Assembly: GCF_902832845.1 (NCBI RefSeq)
Contig: NZ_CADFDB010000013.1
Coordinates: forward strand, 62,001-126,000
Source: Burkholderia metallica
GTDB taxonomy: Bacteria > Pseudomonadota > Gammaproteobacteria > Burkholderiales > Burkholderiaceae
Length of the DNA stretch: 64,000 bases
Reading direction: 5' to 3'
Both the position numbers and the translations under genes were made by a program. Within the stretch, counting starts at the first letter, position 1. Each line of letters starts with the position of its first letter. A model generated the notes under the pieces. It saw only the letters and a program-made list of their open reading frames with translations. It was not told where the DNA came from and ran no database searches. This document shows, piece after piece, positions 8,972 through 18,972 of this stretch.

Positions 8972-10291
8972 ATGCACGAAACGCTCTGGTACCTGATCGT
9001 CGGCGCCGTGCTGATGGGCATGGGCCTCGCGGCGTCCGCGCTGCGCCACCTGCCGTGCAGCACCGCGATGATCTATCTCGCGCTCGGCGTCGCGCTCGGC
9101 CCCGCCGGCGCCGGTCTGCTGCATCTCGATCTCGAACGCGACGCGCGGCTGCTGCGCGAAATCGTCGAAGTCGCGCTGCTCGTGTCGCTGTTCGCGATCG
9201 GGCTGCGGCTGCGCGTGCCGCTCACCGACCGGCTATGGCTCGTGCCGTGCCGCCTCGGGCTGCTCGCGATGATCGTCACGGTGCCGCTGCTCGCCGCATG
9301 CGCGGTGCTCGCGCTCGGGCTCGACTGGGGCCCCGCGCTGCTGCTTGCCGCGATCCTCGCGCCGACCGACCCCGTGCTCGCGCACGACGTGCAGGTGCAC
9401 GACCCGGGCGATCGCGACCTGGTGCGCTTCGCGCTGTCAGGCGAAGGCGGCCTGAACGACGGCGTCGCGCTTCCGTTCGCGCTGGCGGGGCTCGCGCTGT
9501 GCGGTACACGCGACGCGACGGAGGGACTGCCGCCGCTGTCCGGCGCGTTCGCGCTCGTCACGCTGTGGGGTATCGCGGGCGCGGCCGCGATCGGCGGCGG
9601 CCTCGGTTGGGCGGCCACCAAGACGATCGGCTGGCTGCGCACGCGTCATGCACAGGCGCTCGGCCTCGAGGGCTTCTTCGCGCTCGCGCTGATCGTGCTG
9701 TCGTTCGGCGCCGCGCAGCTCGCGCACACGTTCGGCTTCATCGCGGCATTCGCGGCGGGCGTCGCGATGCGCCGCGTCGAGCATCGTGCGAGCGGCGACC
9801 GCATGCCGCGCGAAGTGATCGGCCGGATCGATTCGGCAGACGTCGTCGCCACCGAGCAGCATCCGGACAAAGCGCATGCGTTCATGACCGAATCCGTACT
9901 CGGGTTCACGATCGAACTCGAACGGATCGCGGAAGCCGTCGTGATGACGATGATCGGCAGCGTGCTCGCGACGCTGCCCGGCCCGCTGATCACCGTGGGC
10001 GCCGCGATGCTGGCCGCCATGCTGTTCGTCGTCGTGCGCCCGCTGGCCGTGCTCGCCACGCTCACCGGCTCGCCCGCGACGCATGCGCAGCGGCGGCTGA
10101 TGGCATGGTTCGGCATCCGCGGGATCGGTTCGTTCTACTACCTGCTGTATGCGCTGGAACACGGGCCGTCGAATGTGGTGCGCCCGCTCGCGGCGCCGGT
10201 GCTGGCCGTGGTGTCGGCATCGGTGATCGCGCACGGCATCTCGGCGACGCCGCTGATGAACTGGTACCACCGGCTGCAGCAGCGGCGCTGA
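8972..10291 (+). CDS. Cation:proton antiporter, CPA1 family (NhaP-like)
   Basis: A 439-residue integral membrane protein with about twelve hydrophobic helices. The family signatures are APTDPVLA (about residues 130-137) and SGEGGLNDG (156-164), which hold the ion-binding acidic residues. It should exchange Na+ or K+ for protons at the inner membrane and help in pH or salt stress. A short polar insert rather than a long cytoplasmic tail follows helix 8. It ends 18 bases before the LigD stop on the other strand. Confidence 0.9.
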   Translation: MHETLWYLIVGAVLMGMGLAASALRHLPCSTAMIYLALGVALGPAGAGLLHLDLERDARLLREIVEVALLVSLFAIGLRLRVPLTDRLWLVPCRLGLLAMIVTVPLLAACAVLALGLDWGPALLLAAILAPTDPVLAHDVQVHDPGDRDLVRFALSGEGGLNDGVALPFALAGLALCGTRDATEGLPPLSGAFALVTLWGIAGAAAIGGGLGWAATKTIGWLRTRHAQALGLEGFFALALIVLSFGAAQLAHTFGFIAAFAAGVAMRRVEHRASGDRMPREVIGRIDSADVVATEQHPDKAHAFMTESVLGFTIELERIAEAVVMTMIGSVLATLPGPLITVGAAMLAAMLFVVVRPLAVLATLTGSPATHAQRRLMAWFGIRGIGSFYYLLYALEHGPSNVVRPLAAPVLAVVSASVIAHGISATPLMNWYHRLQQRR

Positions 10292-10308
10292 TGCACCCGC
10301 GCTCAGGC

Positions 10309-13041
10309 TCACGCATCGGCGCCCAGCTTGGCGCGCATCGCCGCGGTGATGCGCTGACGCGCGTTCGCATAACCTTCCCACGGGTCGCGCGTCAATGCGT
10401 CGAGGCGTTCGTGCAGCGTGTCGATCGTCCACTGCGCGCCACCGGTCGTCGCAGGCACCTCGTCCCAGTCGAGCGGCACCGACACGCCCAACCCGGGCCG
10501 CGCGCGCACCGAGTACGCGGCGATCGTGCTCGCGCCGCGCCCGTTGCGCAGGTAGTCGACGAAGATCTTGCCGCGCCGGTGACGCGGCCCCATCGTCGCG
10601 GTGAAGCGCTCGGGCAGCGTGCCGGCGACGTGCTGCGCCACCGCGCGCGAAAATGCCTTCACGTCGTCCCAGCCCGCGTGGCGCGTGAGCGGCACGACGA
10701 CGTGCAGCCCCTTGCCGCCGCTCGTCTTGCAGAACGACACGAGCCCGAGCGCGTTGAGCAGCCCGCGCACGAGCTGCGCGGCGTCGATCATCGCACGCCA
10801 CGGCAGCGCCGGATCGGGATCGAGGTCGAACACCATGCGGTCCGGCCGCTCGATGTTCGACGCATGCGCGTTCCATGTGTGCAGCTCGATCGTGCCCATC
10901 TGCGCGGCGCCGAGCAGCGCGTCGACGCTGTCGATCGACAGCAGCGGCCCGTGGCCCGGGTCGAGCCCGTCGTGCTGCGTGACGAACGGAATCTCGCGGC
11001 GCTCCGCATGCTTCTGGAAGAACAGCTCGCCGCCGATGTCGCCCGGGGCGCGCACGAGCGACACGGGCCGGCCTTTCAGATCCGGCAGCAGCCACGGCGC
11101 GACCCATTGCCAGTAATGCGCGAGATCGATCTTGCGCGTGCCGCTTTGCGGGTCGAGCACGCGGTCGGGGTGCGTGATGCGCACGCGGCCGACGTGGTCG
11201 GCGGCCTCGTCGTGCGACTTTCCTGAAGACGCGGACGAGCGCGCGCTTCTGCGCCCCGTGTCCGTCTTTCTTGCCGGCGGGGAAGATTCGTGCGCTGCGC
11301 GCGGTTCGTTCATGGTCGTCTCCGTTCCGGTTGGCTTTGGCACTTCGCGGACGATCTGCCGCGCCGGCTTGTCTTCGCGCAGCGCGATGAACGCAGCCTG
11401 CCGCACGATGCCGTCGCCCGTCCATTCCGCGAATTCGCATTCGGCGACGAGCGTCGGCTCGACCCAGTGGACACGCGTGCGAGAACGTTCGCGCGGCGGC
11501 GGATCGAACGGCGGCGTCGCGCGCTCGTGCCGGCGCAGCAGCGCGGCGAGCCGGTCGAGCATGCGCGTATCGAAGCCGGTGCCGACGCGGCCGACATAGC
11601 GCAACGGCGGCGCGCCGCGCTGCCGCTTGCCGCCCGCGGGCGGCTCGTGGACGCCGAGCAGCAGCGCGCCGAAGCCGTGCCGGCTGCCCGACGGCTCGGT
11701 GTAGCCGCCGATCACGAACTCCTGCCGGCGCCGGCATTTCAGCTTGATCCACGTGGACGAGCGGCCGCCGCGATAGCGGGAATCCGCGCGCTTGCCGATC
11801 AGCCCTTCGAGCCCCGTGTCGCACGCGTTCGCGAACAGCGCGGCGACGTCGTCGCCGAGGTCGGGCGAATCGCGCAGCCGCGCGGGATCGCTGCCGGCGA
11901 GCAAGGGCCCGAGCAGCGCGCGACGCGCGGTGAGCGGCGCATCGCGCAGGTCGTAGCCGTCGAGATACGGCAGGTCGAACACGAACAGCGTCACCGCCTC
12001 CGAGCGGCCCGCGCCGAGCGCGTTCTGCAGTGCCTGGAAATTGGGCAGGCCATTCTCGCCGAGCACGACCGCCTCGCCGTCGAGCCACGCGTTGTCGACG
12101 TCGAGCGCGGCGAGCGCGTCGCGCTGCACGCGCAATTTCGCGGTCCAGTCGCGACCTTCGCGCGTCATCAGCGTGACGTGCCGCCGCGTGCCGCGGCCCG
12201 CGATCCGCGCCAGGATCCGGTAACCGTCGAATTTCACTTCGTAGCGCCAGTCGTCCTGAGCGGGCGGTGTATCGACCAGTGTCGCGAGTTGCGGCGCGAT
12301 CCGGTCGGGCAACGCGGCGCGCACTGCGCCTTCCACGCGCGACGGATCGACCGCGGTCGTGCTCGCCCCGCCGTCATGCGGCGCCGCAGCCGACGCCGGG
12401 GGCGAGCCGTGCACGCTGCCCGGCCGCTGCGCGACCACGTCGAATGCTTGCGCATCGCGTGCGTCGTCGTCACGCTCCTTGATCAGCAGCCATTGCTCCT
12501 GGCGCCCCTGCTGCCGCCCGCTGCGCACCAGCGCCCAGCCCCCGTGCAGCTTCGTGCCGTCGAGCCGGAACGTCAGCTTGCCGGCACGATAGCCGGCGCG
12601 TGCCTGTGCGATGCCGCCATCGGGCGTCCACGTGCCTTCGTCCCATACGGTGACCGAGCCGGCGCCGTAGTGCCCGGCCGGGATCTCGCCTTCGAACGAC
12701 GCGTATTCGAGCGGATGATCCTCGACGTGCACGGCCAGCCGCTTCACCGACGGGTCGACGCTCGGCCCCTTCGGTATGGCCCATGACTTCAGCGTGCCGT
12801 CGAGTTCGAGCCGGAAGTCGTAGTGCAGCCGCCGCGCATGGTGCTCCTGGATCACGAAGCGCAGCGGCCGGGCCGTGCGCGCGGCCGCGCCCGACTTCCG
12901 CGCAGGCCGGGCCTTCGGGGTATCGCGGGCCGTCCGCGCATTCGCGTCGGCATGCGCGCGCCGCCGCCCGTGCGCGCCCTGCGGCTCCGGCGTCGCATCG
13001 AAGCGGCGCTTGCGGCGATAGGGGTCGAGCTTGCCGGCCAT
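10309..13041 (-). CDS. ligD: Multidomain ATP-dependent DNA ligase D (NHEJ)
   Basis: A 910-residue LigD with three domains in the order phosphoesterase, ligase, polymerase. The phosphoesterase carries HARRLHYDFRLELDG (about 70-85). The ligase has the nucleotidyl lysine in YEVKFDGYR (Lys about 270). The polymerase/primase has the metal-binding FDLDPDP near 738 and SFCKTSGGKGLHVVVP. LigD works with Ku to trim, fill and seal double-strand breaks when no sister chromosome is available. ATG at 13041 has GGAGGG seven bases upstream. The gene lies 24 bases after ku on the same strand, so the two form an operon. Confidence 0.95.
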   Translation of the reverse strand: MAGKLDPYRRKRRFDATPEPQGAHGRRRAHADANARTARDTPKARPARKSGAAARTARPLRFVIQEHHARRLHYDFRLELDGTLKSWAIPKGPSVDPSVKRLAVHVEDHPLEYASFEGEIPAGHYGAGSVTVWDEGTWTPDGGIAQARAGYRAGKLTFRLDGTKLHGGWALVRSGRQQGRQEQWLLIKERDDDARDAQAFDVVAQRPGSVHGSPPASAAAPHDGGASTTAVDPSRVEGAVRAALPDRIAPQLATLVDTPPAQDDWRYEVKFDGYRILARIAGRGTRRHVTLMTREGRDWTAKLRVQRDALAALDVDNAWLDGEAVVLGENGLPNFQALQNALGAGRSEAVTLFVFDLPYLDGYDLRDAPLTARRALLGPLLAGSDPARLRDSPDLGDDVAALFANACDTGLEGLIGKRADSRYRGGRSSTWIKLKCRRRQEFVIGGYTEPSGSRHGFGALLLGVHEPPAGGKRQRGAPPLRYVGRVGTGFDTRMLDRLAALLRRHERATPPFDPPPRERSRTRVHWVEPTLVAECEFAEWTGDGIVRQAAFIALREDKPARQIVREVPKPTGTETTMNEPRAAHESSPPARKTDTGRRSARSSASSGKSHDEAADHVGRVRITHPDRVLDPQSGTRKIDLAHYWQWVAPWLLPDLKGRPVSLVRAPGDIGGELFFQKHAERREIPFVTQHDGLDPGHGPLLSIDSVDALLGAAQMGTIELHTWNAHASNIERPDRMVFDLDPDPALPWRAMIDAAQLVRGLLNALGLVSFCKTSGGKGLHVVVPLTRHAGWDDVKAFSRAVAQHVAGTLPERFTATMGPRHRRGKIFVDYLRNGRGASTIAAYSVRARPGLGVSVPLDWDEVPATTGGAQWTIDTLHERLDALTRDPWEGYANARQRITAAMRAKLGADA

Positions 13042-13065
13042 CACGTCACCCTCCGTGCGGCGCCG

Positions 13066-14106
13066 TCACGCGGCGTGCTTGCGGCGCACGGCGGTCTTCT
13101 TCGCCGCGTGCGTGGCGCTCGCGCCGTGCTTCGCGGCCGCGCGTTTAGATGCCGTCTTCGTCGCGCCTTTCGCGGTACTTTTCGCGGCCGCTTTCGCCGC
13201 CCCTTTCGCGGCCCCTTTCGCCGCCGGCTTGCGCCGCGCGCCGGCCGCACGCGCAGGCGGCCGCGCGTCCTCGCCGTCGTCCTCGTCGTCGCCCGTGCGC
13301 GATCCACGCGCACCGCCGCCCTTCAGGCTGCGCTTCAGAAGCTCGGTGAGGTCGAGCACGTTGGTCGCCGTGCGCGCCGTCTGCGCGGGGCGGTCCTCGA
13401 TTTCCTCGATGCGGCCCGCGTGCACCTTGCGCTCGACCAGCTCGAGGATGTCGTCGCGGAACGTGTCGTGATACTCGTCCGGCGTCCACGAGCCGGCCAT
13501 GTCGTCGATCAGCTTCTTCGCCATCGCGAGTTCGCGCGCACTGACGCCCGCGCGCTTCGCGTCCTCGACCGGCGTCGACAACTCGTCGAGCGGGCGCAGT
13601 TCCTCCTGCCAGCGCAGCGTATCGAGCGCGAGCAGCGGGCCCACCGGAATCAGCGCGCCGAGATGCTGGCGGTCGCGTATCACGAGGTGCGCGATACCGA
13701 TCTTGCCGCTGTCCTTCAGCGCGTCGCGCAGCAGCGCGTAGACCTTCTCGCCCTTGCGGTCCGGCACGAGGTAGTACGGCGTGTCGAGATACAGGAACGA
13801 CACGGCATCCGCGTCGACGAACGTGACGATGTCGACGGTCTGCGTCGATTCGGGGTTCGCCGCGCGGATCTCGTCGTCGGTCAGCACGACGTAGCGCTCC
13901 TTCTCGTACTCGTAGCCGCGCACGATGTCCTCGCGCGTGACTTCCTTGCCGGTGCGCTTGTTGATCTGCCGGTAGCCGACCGGGTCCATCGAGCGCTTGT
14001 CGAGCAGCCGGAACGACGGCTTCACGGTGCGCGTGGCCGGGAACAGCTGCACGGGCACGTGAACGAGCCCGAAGCTGATCGCGCCTTTCCAGATCATGCG
14101 TGCCAT
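13066..14106 (-). CDS. ku: Non-homologous end-joining protein Ku
   Basis: A 346-residue bacterial Ku. It begins MARMIWKGAISFGLVHVPV, the standard Ku start, and carries the ring-forming core to about residue 260 (YLDTPYYLVPDRKGEK, SARELAMAKKLIDDM). The last 75 residues are a Lys/Ala-rich tail of repeated AKGAAK-type units, typical of Ku C-termini that bind DNA and thread along it. ATG 14106 follows GAGGAGG. Encoded directly upstream of ligD. About 100 bases separate it from the catalase gene upstream. Confidence 0.95.
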   Translation of the reverse strand: MARMIWKGAISFGLVHVPVQLFPATRTVKPSFRLLDKRSMDPVGYRQINKRTGKEVTREDIVRGYEYEKERYVVLTDDEIRAANPESTQTVDIVTFVDADAVSFLYLDTPYYLVPDRKGEKVYALLRDALKDSGKIGIAHLVIRDRQHLGALIPVGPLLALDTLRWQEELRPLDELSTPVEDAKRAGVSARELAMAKKLIDDMAGSWTPDEYHDTFRDDILELVERKVHAGRIEEIEDRPAQTARTATNVLDLTELLKRSLKGGGARGSRTGDDEDDGEDARPPARAAGARRKPAAKGAAKGAAKAAAKSTAKGATKTASKRAAAKHGASATHAAKKTAVRRKHAA

Positions 14107-14209
14107 CGATGTCCTCCTCGCGGCGTCCGTCGCCGCCTGCAACCGTCAGGGCCGACGGCCGCTGCGCACGATGCCGGCGCGCGCGCAGCGCACCGGCATC
14201 GCCGCGGCG

Positions 14210-16321
14210 CTACGCCGGCAACTCGGCCGCCTGCTGCTCGCGTGCCCATACGCGATGCTGGCCGATGTGGTCGGACAGCGCGTTCAGCACCGCGTCGAGA
14301 TCGGCGCTCTGCCCGACGCACACGCCTTCGGCCGGGTCCGGCAGGTGCGCGGCGCCCAGCAATTGCCGCCCCGACCCGACGGCCGCGATCGGCTTCAGGT
14401 GCTTGAACGCTTCGCGCACGAAATGCCGCGCGTCGGCACTGTGCGCGAGGTCGCCGCCATCGTCGTCGCCGCCGCACACGAATACCGCGTCGAACATCAC
14501 CGACGGCATGCCGACGAGCGTCGCCTGCGGCACGAGGCCGCCGACCGGCGCCAGCGTTGGCGCAACGATCGTCGGTACCGCGTGCTCGGCCAGTAGCGCA
14601 TCGCGCACCTGCTCGACGAGCGCCTGGCTCGCGCCGGCGGTCGCGATCAGCGCGATCTTGCGCGACCGGATGCCCGGTTTCGAGCGGCCGATCAGGCTCA
14701 GCGCGGGCGAACGCTGCGCGACGGCCGGCGCCACGGCCGCGGGCGGCGCGGGCAGCCCGAGCCGTTCGGCCACCTGCGCGGCCAGCCCCGCGTCGAAGCG
14801 CGCGATCGTCTCGTTCACCACGCGTTCGCGAATCTGCGGCTGCGTGACCTTGCCGAGTTCGAAGCAGTACGCGTCGCGGATATGCCGCTGCTCGATCTCC
14901 GTCATGCTCTGGTAGAACAGCGCGGGCTGCGAGAAATGATCGGCGAACGATTCGCTGCGCACGCGCACCTTGTCGCCTTCGAGCGGCTCGTGCACGGTTT
15001 CGAAGCCGCCGCCGGCCGGCGCGGGCGGCGTCTCGCGCGGCCAGCCGCCGCTCGTCGAATTCGGCTCGTACGACGCCTGGCCGACGTTGATCGTCTGCCG
15101 GTGCATCGCGTCGCGCTGGTTGTTTGCGAACGGACACACCGGCCGGTTGATCGGAATCTCGTGGAAATTCGGGCCGCCGAGCCGGCTCAGTTGCGTATCC
15201 GTGTACGAGAACAGGCGCCCCTGCAGCAGCGGATCGTTCGTGAAGTCGATGCCCGGCACCACGTGGCCCGGGTGAAACGCGACCTGCTCGGTTTCCGCGA
15301 AGAAGTTGTCGGGATTGCGGTTCAGCGTCATCCGGCCGATCGGCCGCACCGGCACCAGCTCTTCCGGCACCAGCTTGGTCGGGTCGAGCAGGTCGAAGTC
15401 GAAGGTATCCGCATCGGCCGGATCGATCATCTGCACGCCGAGTTCGAACTCCGGATAGTCGCCGCGCTCGATCGCCATCCACAGGTCGCGCCGGTTGAAA
15501 TCCGGGTCGTGGCCGGCGATCCGCTGCGCTTCGTCCCACAGCAGCGAATAGGCGCCGCTCACGGGCCGCCAGTGGAATTTCACGAACCGCACGTCGCCGG
15601 CCGCGTTCACGAAGCGGAACGTGTGCACGCCGAAGCCGTCCATCGCGCGGTAGCTCGCGGGCAGCGCGCGGTCGGACATCAGCCACAGCACCGTGTGCGT
15701 GGTTTCCGGCACGAGCGACACGAAATCCCAGAACGTATCGTGCGCGGACGCGCCGGTCGGCATTTCGTTCGGCGCCTCCGGCTTCACCGCGTGGACGAAA
15801 TCGGGGAACTTGATCGCATCCTGGATGAAGAACACCGGCATGTTGTTGCCGACGAGGTCGTAGTTGCCCTCTTCCGTATAGAACTTCACCGCGAAGCCGC
15901 GCACGTCGCGCACGGTGTCGGACGAACCGCGCGGCCCCTGCACCGTCGAGAAACGCACGTACACCGGCGTTTCGGCGGCCGGGTCCTGCAGGAACGCGGC
16001 CTTCGTGTAGTCGGCCATCGGCTCGTACACGCGGAACACGCCGTGCGCGGCCGAGCCTCGCGCGTGCACCACCCGCTCCGGAATGCGCTCGTGATCGAAG
16101 TGCGTGATCTTCTCGCGCATGATGAAGTCTTCGAGCAGCGACGGGCCGCGCGGGCCGCCGCGCAACGTGTTCTGGTTGTCGGCGATGCGCACGCCCTGGT
16201 TGGTGCGCAGCGCCTCTTGGTCGGGCCGCGCGCGGTGCTCGTCGAGCTGGCGCGATTTCGCGCTGTCGGACGGCTGCGTGGGCTTGGCGGCCGGTTTCTT
16301 GCCGGATGGGGAACGGGTCAT
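14210..16321 (-). CDS. katE: Large-subunit (clade 2) catalase HPII
   Basis: A 703-residue monofunctional haem catalase. The catalytic His is in RVVHARG (about residue 86), the catalytic Asn in VGNNMPVFF (about 159), and the haem-ligand Tyr in LFSYTDTQ. After residue 530 it has the extra DJ-1/PfpI-like domain ([23 protein letters not shown]) that marks the large clade 2 enzymes such as E. coli HPII. It destroys hydrogen peroxide in the cytoplasm and is usually stationary-phase induced. Start ATG 16321 behind GAGGA. First gene of a katE-ku-ligD run. Confidence 0.95.
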   Translation of the reverse strand: MTRSPSGKKPAAKPTQPSDSAKSRQLDEHRARPDQEALRTNQGVRIADNQNTLRGGPRGPSLLEDFIMREKITHFDHERIPERVVHARGSAAHGVFRVYEPMADYTKAAFLQDPAAETPVYVRFSTVQGPRGSSDTVRDVRGFAVKFYTEEGNYDLVGNNMPVFFIQDAIKFPDFVHAVKPEAPNEMPTGASAHDTFWDFVSLVPETTHTVLWLMSDRALPASYRAMDGFGVHTFRFVNAAGDVRFVKFHWRPVSGAYSLLWDEAQRIAGHDPDFNRRDLWMAIERGDYPEFELGVQMIDPADADTFDFDLLDPTKLVPEELVPVRPIGRMTLNRNPDNFFAETEQVAFHPGHVVPGIDFTNDPLLQGRLFSYTDTQLSRLGGPNFHEIPINRPVCPFANNQRDAMHRQTINVGQASYEPNSTSGGWPRETPPAPAGGGFETVHEPLEGDKVRVRSESFADHFSQPALFYQSMTEIEQRHIRDAYCFELGKVTQPQIRERVVNETIARFDAGLAAQVAERLGLPAPPAAVAPAVAQRSPALSLIGRSKPGIRSRKIALIATAGASQALVEQVRDALLAEHAVPTIVAPTLAPVGGLVPQATLVGMPSVMFDAVFVCGGDDDGGDLAHSADARHFVREAFKHLKPIAAVGSGRQLLGAAHLPDPAEGVCVGQSADLDAVLNALSDHIGQHRVWAREQQAAELPA

Positions 16322-16449
16322 CGATCGGTCCTCGTAGTATTCGGGTGGACAGCCGCCACACACGCGGGGTCGCTGCGGCGCGCGCATGCGGACAGCAGGA
16401 AAAGGCCGGCGCGGCCGGGCGCGTCAGCACCCGCTGGCCGGCCGTGGCA

Positions 16450-16836
16450 TCAGGGCGCGCGCAGCGCAGCGTCGAATTCGGCGCGCGTCACGTCGAGCGC
16501 CACGTCGCATTCGATCGCCGCATCGTCGACGCGCGGCTTGCGCTCGTCCACCGCGCGCCGCGCGCTGTCGCACAGCTGCGTGCGCACGCGCAGGCGGTCG
16601 GCTTCGCCGAGCGACGCGTAGCGCGTGATCACGTCCGGATCGAGCCGCAGATCGACCGTGCAACGCCATTCGCGCGCGCTCGGGTCCGCCGGCTCGCGCA
16701 CCCACGACACCTGGATCGTCAGCCGCCCGGATGCATCGTCCGCATGCACGACGACGGTCGACTCCGACGGGAAGCTGTTCGCGAGCGCATGCTCGAGTTC
16801 CTCGATGCGCTGCGAGCGGTCGGGCGCGTGGCTCAT
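16450..16836 (-). CDS. Small protein resembling DUF3022
   Basis: A 128-residue cytoplasmic protein starting [20 protein letters not shown] with a core of beta-type segments ([38 protein letters not shown]). It looks like the Burkholderia family DUF3022, of unknown function. Its ATG overlaps the TGA of the DUF1328 gene by four bases (ATGA), so the two are probably translationally coupled. Confidence 0.65.
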   Translation of the reverse strand: MSHAPDRSQRIEELEHALANSFPSESTVVVHADDASGRLTIQVSWVREPADPSAREWRCTVDLRLDPDVITRYASLGEADRLRVRTQLCDSARRAVDERKPRVDDAAIECDVALDVTRAEFDAALRAP

Positions 16837-16994
16837 CGTCGGACGACGCCCAGCAGCAGCGTGACCAGGAAGATCACGACGAAGATGTAGAACAGGATCT
16901 TCGCGATCTCCGCCGCGCCGGCGGCAATGCCGCCGAAGCCGAACACGGCCGCGACGATCGCGATGATGAAGAAGATGATGGCGTATCGAAGCAT
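16833..16994 (-). CDS. DUF1328 small membrane protein (YtjA family)
   Basis: A 53-residue hydrophobic protein that reads [19 protein letters not shown], then [19 protein letters not shown], then a second helix ending LLLGVVRR. This is the YtjA/DUF1328 pattern of two membrane helices with a Gly/Ala-rich turn. A GGAGGG site precedes the ATG at 16994. The stop overlaps the next gene's start by four bases. Family members are general-stress inner-membrane proteins with no known biochemical role. Confidence 0.85.
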   Translation of the reverse strand: MLRYAIIFFIIAIVAAVFGFGGIAAGAAEIAKILFYIFVVIFLVTLLLGVVRR

Positions 16995-17045
16995 GGAACC
17001 CTCCTGGATGACAGCGCTCGCCGACGCACGTCGGCATCGGTCACG

Positions 17046-17234
17046 TCATGCGTCGTGCTTGTGTTTCGGCTTGCCGTGGACCGGCGTGGAGGCCATTTTC
17101 TCGAGCTCCTTCTCGCTCATCGATTTGGCCATCGACTTCGACGGTCCCTTGAGGTCCTTCATTTTCGTGTCGCCGCGCTTGGCCGACAGGGCGGCCCCCG
17201 CCGCGCGCTGCTGGGCCTGGGATTTGGCTGGCAT
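17046..17234 (-). CDS. DUF3008 small stress protein
   Basis: A 62-residue, Lys/Ala/Ser-rich protein: MPAKSQAQQRAAGAALSAKR, then KMKDLKGPSKSMAKSMSEKE, ending GKPKHKHDA. This is the DUF3008 pattern, highly conserved in Proteobacteria and probably disordered. Function unknown. ATG 17234 follows GAGGAG at seven bases. It precedes the DUF1328 gene by about 50 bases on the same strand. Confidence 0.85.
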   Translation of the reverse strand: MPAKSQAQQRAAGAALSAKRGDTKMKDLKGPSKSMAKSMSEKELEKMASTPVHGKPKHKHDA

Positions 17235-17653
17235 GGTCGTGCTCCTCTCGTGGGCGCGCGCATCGCCGTCAAGCGACGGCACGCGCGCGGTTGGTTGAAA
17301 CACCCGGCCTTCGACGTCACCACACCGCAGCGGCGCGGGACGGGCGGCGCAATGTCCTGCGCGTGGCGACACCGGGGCCGCGTGCGATGCGCAAGAAGAA
17401 TGCCTCGACCCGCTGCGCGCACGGCGAGCAAGCGCGGCTTCGAAAGCCGGTTGAGCGGCCGGTACAACAGCAGGTCGTCTGCGGAAGTCATGCAGCTATC
17501 GTGCCAACCCGGCGAAGCGCGGCAGGCGCGGCTGTCGCGGGATCGCACCGCGTGGCGCGGCCGGCCGGGGGCGCTTATTTACAAGCCGGCGGCAAGTTTG
17601 GGGGCACGCCTTGCGCGCGCCGGATAACACGCCCGGCGCTCGACTGTCGACCG
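17235..17653. other. Gene-free stretch upstream of DUF3008
   Basis: About 420 bases with no credible gene. It contains TTTACAAGCCGGCGGCAAG at about 17578-17596, similar to short dyads at 23107 and 39029. It should include the promoter of the DUF3008 gene. Confidence 0.35.
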
Positions 17654-17970
17654 TCATCGCGTCGCATCGATGCGGTCTACGGACGAACGGCCGGGAAAGG
17701 CCGCCGTCAGCGCCGGCAGGTGGCGCAGCCGCCACGCGGCCATGTCGCGCGCCTGTTGCGGAATCCGTTCGCGGCACGCGCGGATTTCCGTTTCGCCCGC
17801 CGCCTGCGCGACCGCGGCGAGCGCCGTATAGGTGTCGATCCTTACCTGCGCGAACGCATGACCGGCCAGTGCCCCTTCACCCCTTCGACGGCGGCCAGCA
17901 TGCCGCCTGCGACCGGCCGCACGCGGCGATCCGCACAGCGCACGCGATACCGCGCGCACCGTGGGGTGAC
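17654..17970 (-). pseudogene. Remnant of a ferritin-like (DUF892/YciF-type) stress protein
   Basis: Reading the minus strand, one frame gives GGMLAAVEGVKG and, one base shifted, ALAGHAFAQVRIDTYTALAA, then QAAGETEIRACRERIPQQAR and AAWRLRHLPALTAAF. Joined, this is the C-terminal half of a ferritin-like four-helix protein of the DUF892 type. The two frames meet at a run of four C on the plus strand (17872-17875), and one extra base would restore the frame. The N-terminal half is missing. Probably a decayed stress gene. The family call rests on memory of the pattern. Confidence 0.45.
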
Positions 17971-17984
17971 GGGCCGGCGCCCGG

Positions 17985-18308
17985 TCAATACTGCATCGGC
18001 GGCGGCGTGCCCGGCAGCGGCTGGTCGCCCTGCGCGCCGCTGCGGCCCGACGACGGTCCGTCGGCCGGCTCACCGCCGGCCCTGCCCTGCGGCATCGTGT
18101 TGCCCGGCGACGGACGCTTGTCGTAGCGCGTATTCGCGTCGGGCATCGTCGTGGTCGTCTGGGCCCCGCGACCGTCCGGTGGCGCGGGTGGTGCGCCGTG
18201 CGTGCCGTAGGGGCCGTTCATCGACTGCGTACATGCCGCGAGCGTGCACGCCGCGGCAAATGCATAGAGGCCCGCGCGAATCGCGCGCCTCGTCTGGATC
18301 GTGTTCAT
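17985..18308 (-). CDS. Small Pro/Gly-rich lipoprotein
   Basis: A 107-residue protein with a signal ending FAAACTLAAC (lipid Cys about residue 26) and then a disordered stretch rich in Pro, Gly and Thr ending LPGTPPPMQY. The start ATG 18308 has GAGGAGG upstream. No domain. Probably a periplasmic or outer-membrane lipoprotein of the stress island. Confidence 0.75.
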   Translation of the reverse strand: MNTIQTRRAIRAGLYAFAAACTLAACTQSMNGPYGTHGAPPAPPDGRGAQTTTTMPDANTRYDKRPSPGNTMPQGRAGGEPADGPSSGRSGAQGDQPLPGTPPPMQY

Positions 18309-18519
18309 CGAATTCCTCCTCGGATCGACGGCTCATAGCCGATTGAAACTGGAAGTCGCCCGCGCAGGCGGCCGGTGAGCGGCGTGCCGTCATCTCGTCG
18401 AATTCCGCCGCGCTGCGCGCGAGCGTGCGGCGCCGCACGACGTACGGTGGCGTGACGTGACCTGCATGCCGTGGCGTGCATTCGCTACACCGTCCGCTGC
18501 AAAACTTGCAAGCAGGCCG

Positions 18520-18822
18520 TTACGCGTCGTACGCGGCCATCACGAGCCACAGCTCGCGGCCGTCGTCGCGCACGCGCGCCGCGAGCGCGTACGGGTCGGC
18601 CGGTTCGCACGCACACTGCAGCGCGAAACGCGCGGGCTCGGTCGAGCCGAACGTCTCGTCGCCGAGCGGCCGCACGTCGGCCTTGCCCTCGAACATCCGG
18701 CGCTCGGGCCGGTAGATCAGCGGTTCATGCTTCCATCCGTTGAAGTGGCTCTTCACCGAATCGAATCCGCCGCCGCATACGTTGATCTCGTAACGCACGC
18801 GTGGTCGTCGTTTCGGAATCAT
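18520..18822 (-). CDS. Conserved hypothetical protein, about 100 residues
   Basis: Starts MIPKRRPRVRYEINVCGGG behind GGGAGG at 18822 and reads through a compact beta-rich protein (GWKHEPLIYRPERRMFEGK, ARFALQCACEPADPYALA, ELWLVMAAYDA). Composition and third-position GC support a real gene. No family recognised. Two Cys in QCAC could bind metal, but this is speculation. It is divergent from the 84-residue gene that follows. Confidence 0.6.
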   Translation of the reverse strand: MIPKRRPRVRYEINVCGGGFDSVKSHFNGWKHEPLIYRPERRMFEGKADVRPLGDETFGSTEPARFALQCACEPADPYALAARVRDDGRELWLVMAAYDA

Positions 18823-18972
18823 CTTCGTGCCTCCCGCTCGATAGGCGCGGCCAACCTCTGCGGGGCCGCGCGTCATCGTCGCGATCGACGTGGCAATTCG
18901 CGTGCCGCGTCGCACGCGCGGGCACGGCCGTTGCGGATAGAACACGTCACCGCATCGACATGGAGGCTCGCG

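Noticed and set aside
9437-12088. An 883-codon open frame on the minus strand
   Set aside because: It runs antisense to the antiporter and out of phase with LigD. The protein is Arg/Ala/Gly-rich with no domain, a normal shadow in a GC-rich genome.
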